Made by a program: the position numbers and the translations under genes. Below, piece by piece: positions 1 to 7,464 of a stretch of DNA of 22,027 nt. Source of the stretch: Dehalococcoidales bacterium (GTDB lineage: Bacteria; Chloroflexota; Dehalococcoidia; Dehalococcoidales; UBA3254); assembly GCA_016926695.1 (NCBI GenBank), contig JAFGOB010000085.1, forward strand, positions 1 through 22,027, written 5' to 3'. The notes beneath the pieces were generated by a model. It searched no databases. It was given only the letters and a program-made list of their open reading frames with translations, and was not told the origin of the DNA. Position 1 is the stretch's first letter. Each line of letters starts with the position of its first letter.

Positions 1-42
1 AGCGGCCGGTTGAGCCACAGACGAGCAAATCCCGGTCATCGT

Positions 43-160
43 CCTGAACTTCGTTCAGGCTGCTACTTGCGGAGTCTGCCCGGCGCACCGGCGGGCGACC
101 CAGCCGGAGACTCCACAATCGCAGTTTTCGTAAGAATCGCCCATTCTGGCTTGCAGCCAG
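43..160. repeat. Cluster of perfect hairpins in gene-free DNA (REP-like)
   Basis: No gene is visible in positions 1-339. Three short perfect stem-loops lie close together: cctgaa/ttcagg at 43-48 and 54-59; ggagtct/agactcc at 71-77 and 108-114, enclosing a nested gcccg/cgggc pair at 78-82 and 92-96; and ctggct/agccag at 146-151 and 155-160. None is followed by a T-run, so they are not simple terminators. The first shares the 'gtcctga' lead-in with the palindrome at 21980-22027. A dispersed palindromic repeat family or a structured RNA are both possible. Confidence 0.45.
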
Positions 161-171
161 CACTACGAAGT

Positions 172-281
172 CTGGTGTGGTGAAACAGATATTTCGTTAG
201 TTAAGTATGATTGATTATTATCATAAAGAGTAATCCCGCATTAAAATATCTACTAACGATGTGTTAGATACACCACACCAG
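172..281. repeat. 110-bp AT-rich element with terminal inverted repeats (MITE-like)
   Basis: The ends ctggtgtggtg (172-182) and caccacaccag (271-281) are a perfect 11-bp inverted repeat. Without any gap, a second matching block (cgttagt/actaacg) sits 12 bases further in on both arms, so the terminal repeat is about 30 bp and imperfect. The inside is AT-rich, in contrast to the GC-rich left flank. No coding capacity and no clear target duplication are seen. It lies downstream of the minus-strand lipoprotein gene. Confidence 0.45.
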
Positions 282-339
282 GTTAATTGTCTCTTAGACA
301 GCCTTCGGATACCGTGTTCCGGATACCGGGATTCAGGCT

Positions 340-1548
340 TTATTGCTTCGGCCAGGGCGGCTTTGGATAGATGAAACTGGCAGTAGGATGATTCCCTCCT
401 ATTATTTCAAATACTCCGTTTTGCCATTGACCGACCTCTCCTGGATGAGATTCTTTTGCCAGTAGCTGATTGGTATAGAAAGTATCTCCCAGAATAGTCT
501 GAAAATGTGAGGTGGCGATGACATCTCTGATTTTCACATTATCCAGGGTTCCGGCCTTTTCAACGGCCTGCTTGAATACCTCCATGCCGGCCCAGTAGAG
601 AACATGCCCCCACCAGTCATGAAGTTCTTCAGGCTTGCCTTTATACAGTTTGTCCGCCAGGGTCTGCATTTCAGGAGACATCTTGGCATTCCAGGTTCCC
701 CAGCCCATTACGCCTTCGACGGCGTCTTTAAAAGCGGTGTGAAAGAAGCCGAAATTCACTCCGGGACCTCCAAGAAACGCTTTTGGATTATATCCCAGGG
801 ACATGGCCTGTCCGGTGGCCAGCATCACCTGGTCAGGATAGGCAAAAGCCAGGAAAGCATCTGCGTTAGTAGCCTGTGCGTCCTTCAGTATAACGGAGAG
901 GTCCTTTACATCCGGGGGGACGCTTTTGGCTTTGACGATTTCTATTCCATGCTTGGGTAGTTCAACCCCGGCTACACCGGAGTATTCGATGCCATGGAGG
1001 TCTTCGATATAAATTACATAAGCTGTTTTTACGCCCTTTGAAGCCAGTAGTTCTCCCAGTATCGGCATTTCATACCAGTCTGAGAAGCTCAAGTTGATGA
1101 AAACATAGGGCATTCCGGGCAGGGCGTCTTTGAGCTGTGTGGCGCCGCCTTCCGCTGTAAGTAATACCTTGTTATACTTGTTGCAGATCGGGGCGGCTGC
1201 AAAAACCATCGCGGTTCCCACGGGAGGCATGATAAAATCGACTTTGTCCTCGAGAATCAGTTTTTCCAGGTTCTTGGTTAAAATGCCCGCATCGCTTTTA
1301 TCGTCGTAGATTTTTAGTTCGACGGGCATTTTTTTGCCGCCTACATTCAGACCACCTTCGGCGTTCCATTCTGGGACAATAGTGTCATAAATGACTTTGA
1401 ACGCCGAGTCTCCAATCTGGGCAAGAGGACCTGATAGCGACCTTGACATACCGATAACGATTTTGTCTTTGGCAGATGAGGAAGAGCAGGCAGGAACAAT
1501 TAAAATACAGACCAGAAGAGCAGCGAAGAGACATACAATTTTTTTCAC
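340..1548 (-). CDS. ABC transporter substrate-binding lipoprotein (branched-chain amino acid type)
   Basis: This is a predicted secreted solute-binding lipoprotein of the type I periplasmic-binding fold (Leu/Ile/Val-binding-like, Peripla_BP_6). It would capture amino acids or related small amides for an ABC importer. The N-terminus shows a lysine pair, a hydrophobic stretch and a lipobox-like V-P-A-C with Cys21, followed by a serine run. The mature part opens with a typical IVIGMSRSLSGPLAQ segment and has the usual family length of about 400 aa. The start is GTG, with an excellent aaggaggg five to six bases upstream. No permease or ATPase genes are adjacent, so the cognate transporter must lie elsewhere and the ligand cannot be told. 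It is divergent from the amidohydrolase gene, which might hint at an N-acyl or peptide-like substrate; that link is inference. Confidence 0.88.
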   Translation of the reverse strand: MKKIVCLFAALLVCILIVPACSSSSAKDKIVIGMSRSLSGPLAQIGDSAFKVIYDTIVPEWNAEGGLNVGGKKMPVELKIYDDKSDAGILTKNLEKLILEDKVDFIMPPVGTAMVFAAAPICNKYNKVLLTAEGGATQLKDALPGMPYVFINLSFSDWYEMPILGELLASKGVKTAYVIYIEDLHGIEYSGVAGVELPKHGIEIVKAKSVPPDVKDLSVILKDAQATNADAFLAFAYPDQVMLATGQAMSLGYNPKAFLGGPGVNFGFFHTAFKDAVEGVMGWGTWNAKMSPEMQTLADKLYKGKPEELHDWWGHVLYWAGMEVFKQAVEKAGTLDNVKIRDVIATSHFQTILGDTFYTNQLLAKESHPGEVGQWQNGVFEIIGGNHPTASFIYPKPPWPKQ

Positions 1549-1731
1549 GTGACCCTCCTTTTTATTTTTAGCGCCCAGCGCTTTATTTTCGAAGGGACAG
1601 GAAGACTATTCGTATGTTTTTATACCCGGAAAAAGGGATCGTAACAAATATCTCAACAGAACAGGAATAGTGTATATCCTGATCGAAATACTAAATAGAA
1701 CATCCATTAAGTATCACTGATATGTGTTAAT

Positions 1732-1760
1732 ACTGTAACCATAATTTTCCGGGAAGTCAA
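1732..1760 (-). promoter_or_regulatory. Predicted promoter of the substrate-binding lipoprotein gene
   Basis: On the minus strand TTGACT (1755-1760) is followed after 17 bp by TACAGT (1732-1737). The implied leader is about 175 nt and ends in a short agcgc/gcgct hairpin (1570-1582) just before the ribosome-binding site. Just upstream, ctgaac and gttcag half-sites (about 1767-1789) form an 11-bp-spaced inverted repeat that could be an operator. Confidence 0.4.
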
Positions 1761-1799
1761 GTACTTCTGAACTATTATTAAACGTTCAGGCCGGGGCAG

Positions 1800-1825
1800 G
1801 CCGGCGATATCTGCCGGCGATATCA
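1800..1825. repeat. Two tandem 13-bp repeats upstream of the amidohydrolase gene
   Basis: Units gccggcgatatct (1800-1812) and gccggcgatatca (1813-1825) differ only in the last base. Each contains the palindromes gccggc and gatatc. They end four bases before the proposed -35 of the amidohydrolase promoter, a plausible activator position. No regulator is identified. Confidence 0.5.
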
Positions 1826-1828
1826 GCC

Positions 1829-1857
1829 TAGAAATTACATCGGTCTTCGGTTATAAT
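1829..1857 (+). promoter_or_regulatory. Predicted promoter of the M20 amidohydrolase gene
   Basis: A perfect TATAAT lies at 1852-1857, with a weak -35 (tagaaa, 1829-1834) at 17 bp spacing. The implied transcript starts about 28 nt before the TTG start codon. Confidence 0.4.
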
Positions 1858-1891
1858 TACCCTGTCAGTCAATTCTTCCAGAGGTCGAGGT

Positions 1892-3064
1892 TTGGATATC
1901 GAAATACTCAAATCCCGTATTATAGCAGATGTCGAAAGGCAACGCGGAGAGCTGTGCGACCTGTCCAGGAGGATACATGCCAATCCGGAGCTGGGATTTC
2001 AGGAACATCAGGCTGTAAACTGGCTGACTGAATATCTTGAGAAAAACGGTTATGAAATAGAGCGTGGAATTTGCGGCCTGGAAACCGCTTTCAGGGCTTG
2101 TTACGGAAAAGGCAGGCCGGCGATTGCCTTTACGGCTGAATATGATGCGTTACCTGACCTGGGACATGGCTGCGGGCATAATATTATTGCTGCCGCAGCA
2201 GCCGGGGCGGCTATCGGGACCAGGGCGGCGGTGGACGACCGCGGCGGGCAGGTGGTAGTTATGGGTACCCCGGCGGAGGAGATGTACGGTGGAAAGATCA
2301 CAATGTGCCAGAAGGGGGCTTTTTCAGACCTGGATGCCGTTATGATGGTACATCCCGGCAACAAAGATGTCGCGGTCATCGAAGCTCTGTCCTGCCAGGG
2401 TATCAACGTGGAATTTTTCGGCCGTGCCTCTCATGCTGCGGGAAGGCCAGAAGACGGTATAAATGCCCTGGAGGCCATGATTCAGTCCTTTAACGCCATT
2501 AATGCCCTGCGTCAGCATATACGGTCAAAAGCCCGTATACATGGCATTATTACTGATGGCGGGCAGGCTGCCAATGTGGTACCTGCTCATAGTGCCGGTG
2601 ATTTTTTTGTGAGGGCAGATGATGAACGATACCTGGACGAGTTAAAGCAAAAAGTCATTAACTGCTTCAGCGGTGCCGCCCAAGCCACCGGTGCACGCCT
2701 GGAATACCAGTGGGATGAGCTGTGTTACTCATCCATGCTGAATAACCTGACCATCTGCCGGGCCTTTATCGATAATATGCAGAAGATAGGCAGGAAGATA
2801 CTCATGGAGCATGAAGACAAAGGCTTCGGCAGCACTGATTTTGGCAATGTCAGCCATCTTGTACCCGGGATGCATGCCCTGGTATCTATTACTGAAAGGA
2901 ATGTGTCCACCCACTCTCCTCAGTTTGTCGAAGCGGCGGCTTCAGAGAGGGGTATGGCGGCAATGCTCGATGCGGCCAAGGGCCTGGCTATGACAGCAGC
3001 CGACCTGATATCAGATCCCGCTTTGTTGACCAGGGTGAAGGATGAGTTTTACCGCAATATTTAA
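1892..3064 (+). CDS. M20 family metallo-amidohydrolase (AbgB / PM20D2-like)
   Basis: A predicted cytosolic zinc- or manganese-dependent amidohydrolase that cleaves an N-acyl or aminoacyl amide bond. The nearest named relatives are p-aminobenzoyl-glutamate hydrolase subunit B and PM20D2/ACY1L2 dipeptidases. The metal-site signature GHGCGHN lies at residues 91-97, a tandem Glu pair in GTPAEE at 125-130, His154 in MMVHPG, and a late Gly/Ser/Asp segment (GFGSTDFGNVSH) contributes the last ligands. The dimerisation insert typical of M20 occupies roughly residues 165-285. The length of 390 aa is normal. The start is TTG, preceded by gaggtcgagg; no in-frame ATG offers a better start. It stands alone between a divergent transporter gene and plsX. 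The exact substrate is unknown. Confidence 0.9.
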   Translation: MDIEILKSRIIADVERQRGELCDLSRRIHANPELGFQEHQAVNWLTEYLEKNGYEIERGICGLETAFRACYGKGRPAIAFTAEYDALPDLGHGCGHNIIAAAAAGAAIGTRAAVDDRGGQVVVMGTPAEEMYGGKITMCQKGAFSDLDAVMMVHPGNKDVAVIEALSCQGINVEFFGRASHAAGRPEDGINALEAMIQSFNAINALRQHIRSKARIHGIITDGGQAANVVPAHSAGDFFVRADDERYLDELKQKVINCFSGAAQATGARLEYQWDELCYSSMLNNLTICRAFIDNMQKIGRKILMEHEDKGFGSTDFGNVSHLVPGMHALVSITERNVSTHSPQFVEAAASERGMAAMLDAAKGLAMTAADLISDPALLTRVKDEFYRNI

Positions 3065-3095
3065 CCCGGGGAGTTGAGCTATCATTCCGAAAAGT

Positions 3096-3277
3096 ATAAA
3101 TTAACGTTGGTGCAAAAAGGTCTGTTATTCAATTGTATAATCACTGTGGGTGTCATGCTGGATCCCGACACCGCCTTTTCACCCTGTCGGGGACGGCAAC
3201 CAGCGGTTGCGGCAGCATCATCAGGGCGGGGTGGATTTTGATTTTTATACCTTTTTGCAGGACAGCCATAAATTAAC
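3096..3277. mobile_element. MITE-like insertion with inverted repeats and 10-bp flanking direct repeat
   Basis: The same 10 bases, ataaattaac, occur at 3096-3105 and 3268-3277, as a target duplication would. Inside them lie the inverted repeats tgcaaaaaggt (3111-3121) and acctttttgca (3249-3259), a perfect 11-bp pair. The core carries two further hairpins, cccgaca/tgtcggg near 3163-3190 and gcaacc/ggttgc near 3194-3208. There is no open reading frame of note. The element fills the amidohydrolase-plsX gap and ends 30 bases before plsX, so it may have brought in or displaced that operon's promoter. The 5- and 8-base gaps between direct and inverted repeats are unequal, a weak point of the MITE reading. 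Confidence 0.5.
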
Positions 3278-3307
3278 AAAAATAATAAGAAAGGTCAACA
3301 GGTATAG

Positions 3308-4294
3308 ATGATTATTGCAGTCGATGCGGTGGGTGGGGACTATGCTCCCGGCGAAATTATTAAGGGATCTGTCCAGGCGGTTGAGGAAAACGATATAAAT
3401 ATTGTACTGGTAGGGAAAAAATCGCTGATTCATGTTTCAGGAGCCAGGCGTCTGAAGAACTCACGCATCACCATAATGGATGCCAGCCAGATTATTGAAG
3501 CTGACGAGCATCCCATGAAAGCCGTTCTGGGAAAGCCGGACTCATCGATAGTGGTGGGAATAAATATGCTGAAGGAAAACAAGGCCCAGGCCTTTGTTTC
3601 CGCTGGCAATACAGGGGCCCTTTTCGGAGCGGCTTATTTAAAACTGGGTTTAATGGAGGGCATTGAGCGTCCGGCTATATGCGCGATTTTGGATATCACG
3701 GAAGCCACCCCGGTACTTTTACTGGATGCCGGAGCAAACGCTGACTGTAAGCCTCATTACCTGGTGCAGTTTGCCGAAATGGGAGACAATTTTGCCAGGA
3801 GAGTGATGGGAATAGATAGCCCGAGGATAGGGCTTTTGAGCAACGGTATCGAGGAGACCAAGGGGAACCGGCTGGTTGTGGAAAGCCATGAACTCTTAAA
3901 GAATTGCGGCCTCAATTTCATCGGCAATATCGAGGCCAATGACATGGCCAAGAGTAAAGCGGATGTTGTGGTTACGGATGGATTTACAGGCAATGTTGTC
4001 CTGAAAACGCTGGAAGGCATGGGGGATGCCGTACAAAATTTCAAGCAATTATGGCATAGTGTTTATAAAGACTCGAATGTTCATGGCAGCACCCTGCATC
4101 ATAGTCTTGGACTGCAGTCATGGGCTAAAAAACTTGATTTTCGGGAGGTAGGGGGGGCCTGTCTGCTGGGAGTAAACGGCAATGTAATAAAAGCACATGG
4201 CAGGAGCAGGTCCAATGCTATAAAAAACGCCATAAATTTAGCCAGGCAGGTAACTGCAAGTAATATCGGAGTTTTGCTGAAAAAGGAGGAGTAA
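3308..4294 (+). CDS. plsX: Phosphate acyltransferase PlsX
   Basis: PlsX makes acyl-phosphate from acyl-ACP and inorganic phosphate, feeding PlsY for the first acylation of glycerol-3-phosphate in phospholipid synthesis. It is a peripheral membrane enzyme. The protein starts with the hallmark IAVDAVGGDYAP (normally DAMGGDxAP) and contains SAGNTGALF, a LLLDAGANADCKP segment and LLSNGIEETKGN, all in family order. At 328 aa the length is typical. It is the first gene of a tight run with trxA (one base between stop and next start) and trxB. A fabF remnant, another fatty-acid gene, occurs far away at 17784-18140 and is unlinked. Confidence 0.96.
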   Translation: MIIAVDAVGGDYAPGEIIKGSVQAVEENDINIVLVGKKSLIHVSGARRLKNSRITIMDASQIIEADEHPMKAVLGKPDSSIVVGINMLKENKAQAFVSAGNTGALFGAAYLKLGLMEGIERPAICAILDITEATPVLLLDAGANADCKPHYLVQFAEMGDNFARRVMGIDSPRIGLLSNGIEETKGNRLVVESHELLKNCGLNFIGNIEANDMAKSKADVVVTDGFTGNVVLKTLEGMGDAVQNFKQLWHSVYKDSNVHGSTLHHSLGLQSWAKKLDFREVGGACLLGVNGNVIKAHGRSRSNAIKNAINLARQVTASNIGVLLKKEE

Positions 4295-4295
4295 T

Positions 4296-4622
4296 ATGGG
4301 TAATACTCTAGCGGTAACGGATGATTCTTTTGATGAAATGGTTTTAAAGTCGGCTAACCCGGTGCTGGTCGATTTTTGGGCTACATGGTGCAAACCATGC
4401 CTGATGGTGGCGCCGATTCTGGAAGAACTAACGCAGGAATACAGCGGGAAGCTGACCATAGCCAAACTGGACGTTGACCAGAACCAGCAGACTGCCCAGA
4501 AATACCATGTTATGTCCATTCCTACAATGATAATATTTAAAGACGGCAAACCGGTAGCCAACATCGTTGGATTCAAACCAAAAGATAAATTGAAGCAGGA
4601 GCTGGATGCGGCTTTGGGATAA
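4296..4622 (+). CDS. trxA: Thioredoxin with WCKPC active site
   Basis: A small cytosolic dithiol-disulfide oxidoreductase, the likely substrate of the adjacent reductase. It shows the thioredoxin fold markers DFWATWCKPC (active-site Cys32 and Cys35), the cis-proline segment SIPT (Pro76) and a C-terminal KPKDKLKQEL helix. It has 108 aa, the standard size. The centre of the active site is Lys-Pro rather than the usual Gly-Pro; CKPC occurs in some anaerobe thioredoxins and should shift the redox potential, which is inference. The ribosome-binding site aaggagg overlaps the end of plsX, so translation is probably coupled. Confidence 0.95.
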   Translation: MGNTLAVTDDSFDEMVLKSANPVLVDFWATWCKPCLMVAPILEELTQEYSGKLTIAKLDVDQNQQTAQKYHVMSIPTMIIFKDGKPVANIVGFKPKDKLKQELDAALG

Positions 4623-4637
4623 AATGGGGTGAATGAA

Positions 4638-5558
4638 ATGAATGATGAATATCAGCTCATTATTCTGGGAGCAGGTCCGGCTGGGCTGGCTGCCGGGCTT
4701 TATGCGGCCCGCAATAAACTGAATACTGTGGTTGTTGAAAAGGCTATGCCTGGTGGACTGGTTCTATACGCCGATCAGATTGAAAATTACCCCGGTTTTC
4801 CGGATGGCATCGGCGGAATGGAACTGGGAGAGTTAATGCTCAAACAATGTCTTAAGTTCGGTCTAAAAGTAATGGCAGCCGATGTGCTTGACATAGATAC
4901 AGCTAATGAAATTAAAACGGTAAAAACAAGTGAGGGTGATCTAACCGCCAGGGCTGTCATCATCGCGCTTGGTTCTGAGAGGGTCAACCTGGAAGTACCT
5001 GGAGAAAAAGAATTGGTAGGCCGTGGTGTTTCATATTGCGCTACCTGTGATGCAGCCTTTTTTAAAAACCAGAAAGTGGCGGTTGTGGGAGGGGGTAATT
5101 CCGCTATATCCGAAGCGCTGCACCTGGCCAAGTTTGCCTCGGAAGTAAACATCATCCATAGAAGGTCCCAGTTTCGCGCTACCCCGGTTTTCGTGGATAA
5201 GGCCCGGGCCGAATCCAAAATAAGATTCGTGCTGGAAAGAACGGTCGATGCTATAGAAGGCCGGGAAATGGTAGAAAAGCTCAAGCTGAACAACGTAGCT
5301 ACAGGCGAAAAATCGGACCTGCCCGTATCCGGGGTCTTCGTAGCCATCGGACAAAAACCCAATACCGGGTTTCTCAAGGACAAGATTGTACTTGACTCCG
5401 GCGGATATGTAGTGACCAATGAGAAAATGGAGACTGATATACCTGGAATTCTAGCCGCAGGGGATATCCGTAGCAACTCTATACGCCAGACTATATCTGC
5501 GGCTGGAGACGGCGCCACTGCTGCCATGTATGCAGACAGGTACATAACAGGTATATAA
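4638..5558 (+). CDS. trxB: Thioredoxin-disulfide reductase
   Basis: This flavoprotein passes electrons from NAD(P)H through FAD and a CATC disulfide to thioredoxin. It shows an N-terminal FAD-binding GAGPAGLAAGLYAAR, the redox motif CATC (Cys134 and Cys137), a pyridine nucleotide site VVGGGNSAISEA followed by HRRSQFRA, and the C-terminal AGDIR FAD segment. The HRR pair is the usual NADPH-preference signature. Length is 306 aa from the ATG at 4638, which has ggggtg six bases upstream. A GTG nine bases earlier (4629) is possible but has a poorer ribosome-binding site. It follows trxA by 15 bases, so the two form a complete thioredoxin system in one operon. Confidence 0.96.
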   Translation: MNDEYQLIILGAGPAGLAAGLYAARNKLNTVVVEKAMPGGLVLYADQIENYPGFPDGIGGMELGELMLKQCLKFGLKVMAADVLDIDTANEIKTVKTSEGDLTARAVIIALGSERVNLEVPGEKELVGRGVSYCATCDAAFFKNQKVAVVGGGNSAISEALHLAKFASEVNIIHRRSQFRATPVFVDKARAESKIRFVLERTVDAIEGREMVEKLKLNNVATGEKSDLPVSGVFVAIGQKPNTGFLKDKIVLDSGGYVVTNEKMETDIPGILAAGDIRSNSIRQTISAAGDGATAAMYADRYITGI

Positions 5559-5772
5559 ATAAACAGGTTTACCGCTGTTGGAGGAATGCCGGCCAATGCC
5601 GGCTGCATCTACAGGTATCGTTCCCGTAGCTGTGGTTACAGATGTGATAGACAGAGATTTTTTACGCCTGGTTCGTTGATCGGATGCAACCGGCATATAT
5701 GCTGAGTAAATGCGGGGTTATTACCAGGTCTGTCAATCGAATCTGCAAAAAATATACGAGGAGGAAATTCCA

Positions 5773-6630
5773 GTGGCTGAAACGAAATACGGGAAAATGG
5801 TGAGAAAGCTGAACTACCAAAAAGGGCATGGCGGAGCAAATGCCCGCGAACTGGTGTTTGTGTCGGGTGAGGACATGGGAGGATTTGATTTTAATTTTAT
5901 CGTGGGGGTCTATGATCAGACCGGGGATTGGGCTCCGAACCGGGGAGCACACACCCATACCTTTGATGAATTTTTACTGTTTTTTGGATACGATCCGGAA
6001 GATATGTCGTATCTTGGGTCAGACATGGAGCTATCGATGGGAAAAGAACTGGAAGCCCATAAATTCAGTGTACCCATGGTGGTTGTAACGCCTAAAGGCG
6101 TTCCTCACTGCCCGCTTATTACTGAAAAGGTTTATAAACCTTTCGGGCACTTCCATCTTGCCCTGGCTGCAAAATATGCGGGTGAACATGTGGAAGCCGA
6201 AGGGACGACCGACGGTAATAAATATACTCATTTCTTTAAAGAGATGAAGGCGCAAAAGGGGCCGGGAGGGGCAGAGGCAAAACAGGTGTTTTTCTTTACC
6301 GGCGAACAGCTTGATGGACTGGACATCAACTTCAGGATGGGATTATACAACAGTACCGGAGAATGGTATCCGGGGAAGGGATCACGCGTGCATCCCTATG
6401 ATGAATGCCTGATATTTTTCGGGCACAAGACGGATGATCTGAGTTACCTTGGAGCGGAAATAACGATTGAGCTCGGTGAGGAACATGAAAAACATACCTT
6501 TGACGTACCCACCGTTGTATCAATACCCAGGGGAACGCCGCATTTCCCAATAGTATGTAATAAACTGGAGGCGCCTTATCGTATGATGCAGGTTGGACTG
6601 GCCGGACAGTATAAGGAGAGCTGGATCTGA
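5773..6630 (+). CDS. Two-cupin (bicupin) protein of unknown function
   Basis: The protein is an internal duplication: residues about 5-137 and 150-281 align throughout, each with a GxDFNF-like strand, a YLGxxxxxxxG turn and a late PKGVPH/PRGTPH motif. In copy 1 the cupin metal site looks complete (His60, His62, Glu66, His112). In copy 2 the first histidine is replaced by Arg205, while His207, Glu211 and His257 remain. This suggests one catalytic and one structural or altered site. The substrate is not recognisable. GTG at 5773 is chosen because gaggagg sits six bases upstream; an ATG at 5710 in the same frame has no ribosome-binding site and would add a non-conserved tail. The gene stands alone between trxB and the replication cluster. 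Oxygenase, isomerase or ligand-binding roles are all possible. Confidence 0.8.
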   Translation: MAETKYGKMVRKLNYQKGHGGANARELVFVSGEDMGGFDFNFIVGVYDQTGDWAPNRGAHTHTFDEFLLFFGYDPEDMSYLGSDMELSMGKELEAHKFSVPMVVVTPKGVPHCPLITEKVYKPFGHFHLALAAKYAGEHVEAEGTTDGNKYTHFFKEMKAQKGPGGAEAKQVFFFTGEQLDGLDINFRMGLYNSTGEWYPGKGSRVHPYDECLIFFGHKTDDLSYLGAEITIELGEEHEKHTFDVPTVVSIPRGTPHFPIVCNKLEAPYRMMQVGLAGQYKESWI

Positions 6631-6659
6631 GGAAAGACCTGTAATAGTATTGTGCTGTT

Positions 6660-6726
6660 CGGGCCCGGTCGAAACCGGTACGGGTATCGTATTACCTGCC
6701 GTCGATTTACCGGTCAACCGGGCCCG
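6660..6726 (+). other. Strong interrupted stem-loop in the cupin-rplI gap
   Basis: Arms cgggcccggt (6660-6669) and accgggcccg (6717-6726) pair perfectly, and inner segments accggta (6674-6680) and taccggt (6708-6714) extend the stem. There is no T-run after it, so Rho-independent termination is unlikely; it could block read-through, stabilise the upstream 3' end or be a repeat. The rest of the 340-bp gap (6631-6970) has a TATAAT at 6781-6786 without a good -35, and no convincing gene. Confidence 0.5.
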
Positions 6727-6970
6727 GCTTTGTTACATCTAGTGGGAAGAGTAGTCCACCGGGCATTTCTGATAATATTCTATAATATAAGTAACGGCTG
6801 TTTTATTTTCTGTCCGCTTTGTTTTCTGCAAACCGGTTTAACCGGTGACTCCGAAGTTCCTGAAGCGCTACCGGACCGGGTTATTGAAAAGCTAAGGGAT
6901 TTAAGGGATAATTGATAGCGTTAAACTAGATGCTGTTATTTATTATGCCAATAGAGGATAGGGGGAACTA

Positions 6971-7453
6971 ATGAAAGTCATTTTTCTGGAGAATGTACCC
7001 AATGTTGCCAGGGCCGGAGAGACCAGAGAGGTAGCTGACGGTTACGGGCGCAACTATTTATTGCCCAAGAAGCTGGCCCTTGTCAGCAAGCCCGGCGCGG
7101 CAGCCAGCGTTAAGGCCCTTATAGCCGCAAAAGAAGAGACAGACAAGATGAAGAAACTAGCGGCGGAGATAGAGGGAAAGCAAATAACCCTGAAGGTAAA
7201 GATGGGGGCTAAAGAGCGTATGCACGGCTCTATCACGACAGCCAACATTGCTACTGAGCTTCAGAATGTAATCGGTCAGGTTATCGATAAGCGGAAAATA
7301 GAACTCGATGAGCCTATCAAGCAGCTTGGCGATTATGAAATATCTATTAAATTAGCCAAGGGCATTGAACCTAAGTTTAAACTGGTTATCATCGAGAAAG
7401 AAAAAGAGCCGGAGAAGGAAACCGGAGCGGAAGCTGATAAAAAAACAGAATAA
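6971..7453 (+). CDS. rplI: 50S ribosomal protein L9
   Basis: A large-subunit protein that binds 23S rRNA domain V at the base of the L1 stalk. The N-terminal RNA-binding domain is clear: KVIFLENVPNVARAGE, then VADGYGRNYLLPKKLA, where the glycine/tyrosine/arginine loop contacts RNA. A long lysine/glutamate-rich connecting helix follows (about residues 40-75), and the C-terminal domain has the GSITTANIA segment. At 160 aa it carries about ten extra charged residues at its end compared with common L9. A strong ribosome-binding site (tagggggaac) precedes the ATG. It begins a run with dnaB 11 bases downstream, a pairing common in bacteria. Confidence 0.97.
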   Translation: MKVIFLENVPNVARAGETREVADGYGRNYLLPKKLALVSKPGAAASVKALIAAKEETDKMKKLAAEIEGKQITLKVKMGAKERMHGSITTANIATELQNVIGQVIDKRKIELDEPIKQLGDYEISIKLAKGIEPKFKLVIIEKEKEPEKETGAEADKKTE

Positions 7454-7464
7454 TGTAACGGGGA

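Noticed and set aside
1..339. tRNA or rRNA gene
   Set aside because: No cloverleaf, anticodon arm or CCA end can be traced, and the hairpins do not fit a tRNA layout.
4787..5608. 273-codon open frame on the minus strand across trxB
   Set aside because: It lies antisense to a fully motif-supported thioredoxin reductase, has no ribosome-binding site, and its Ser/Thr/Pro-rich translation is typical of a shadow frame.
6652..6915. 87-codon open frame between the cupin gene and rplI with a CPLC motif and a charged C-terminal tail
   Set aside because: The end (EALPDRVIEKLRDLRDN) looks protein-like, but the start lies in a strong hairpin, there is no ribosome-binding site and the middle is poor; too little to call a gene.
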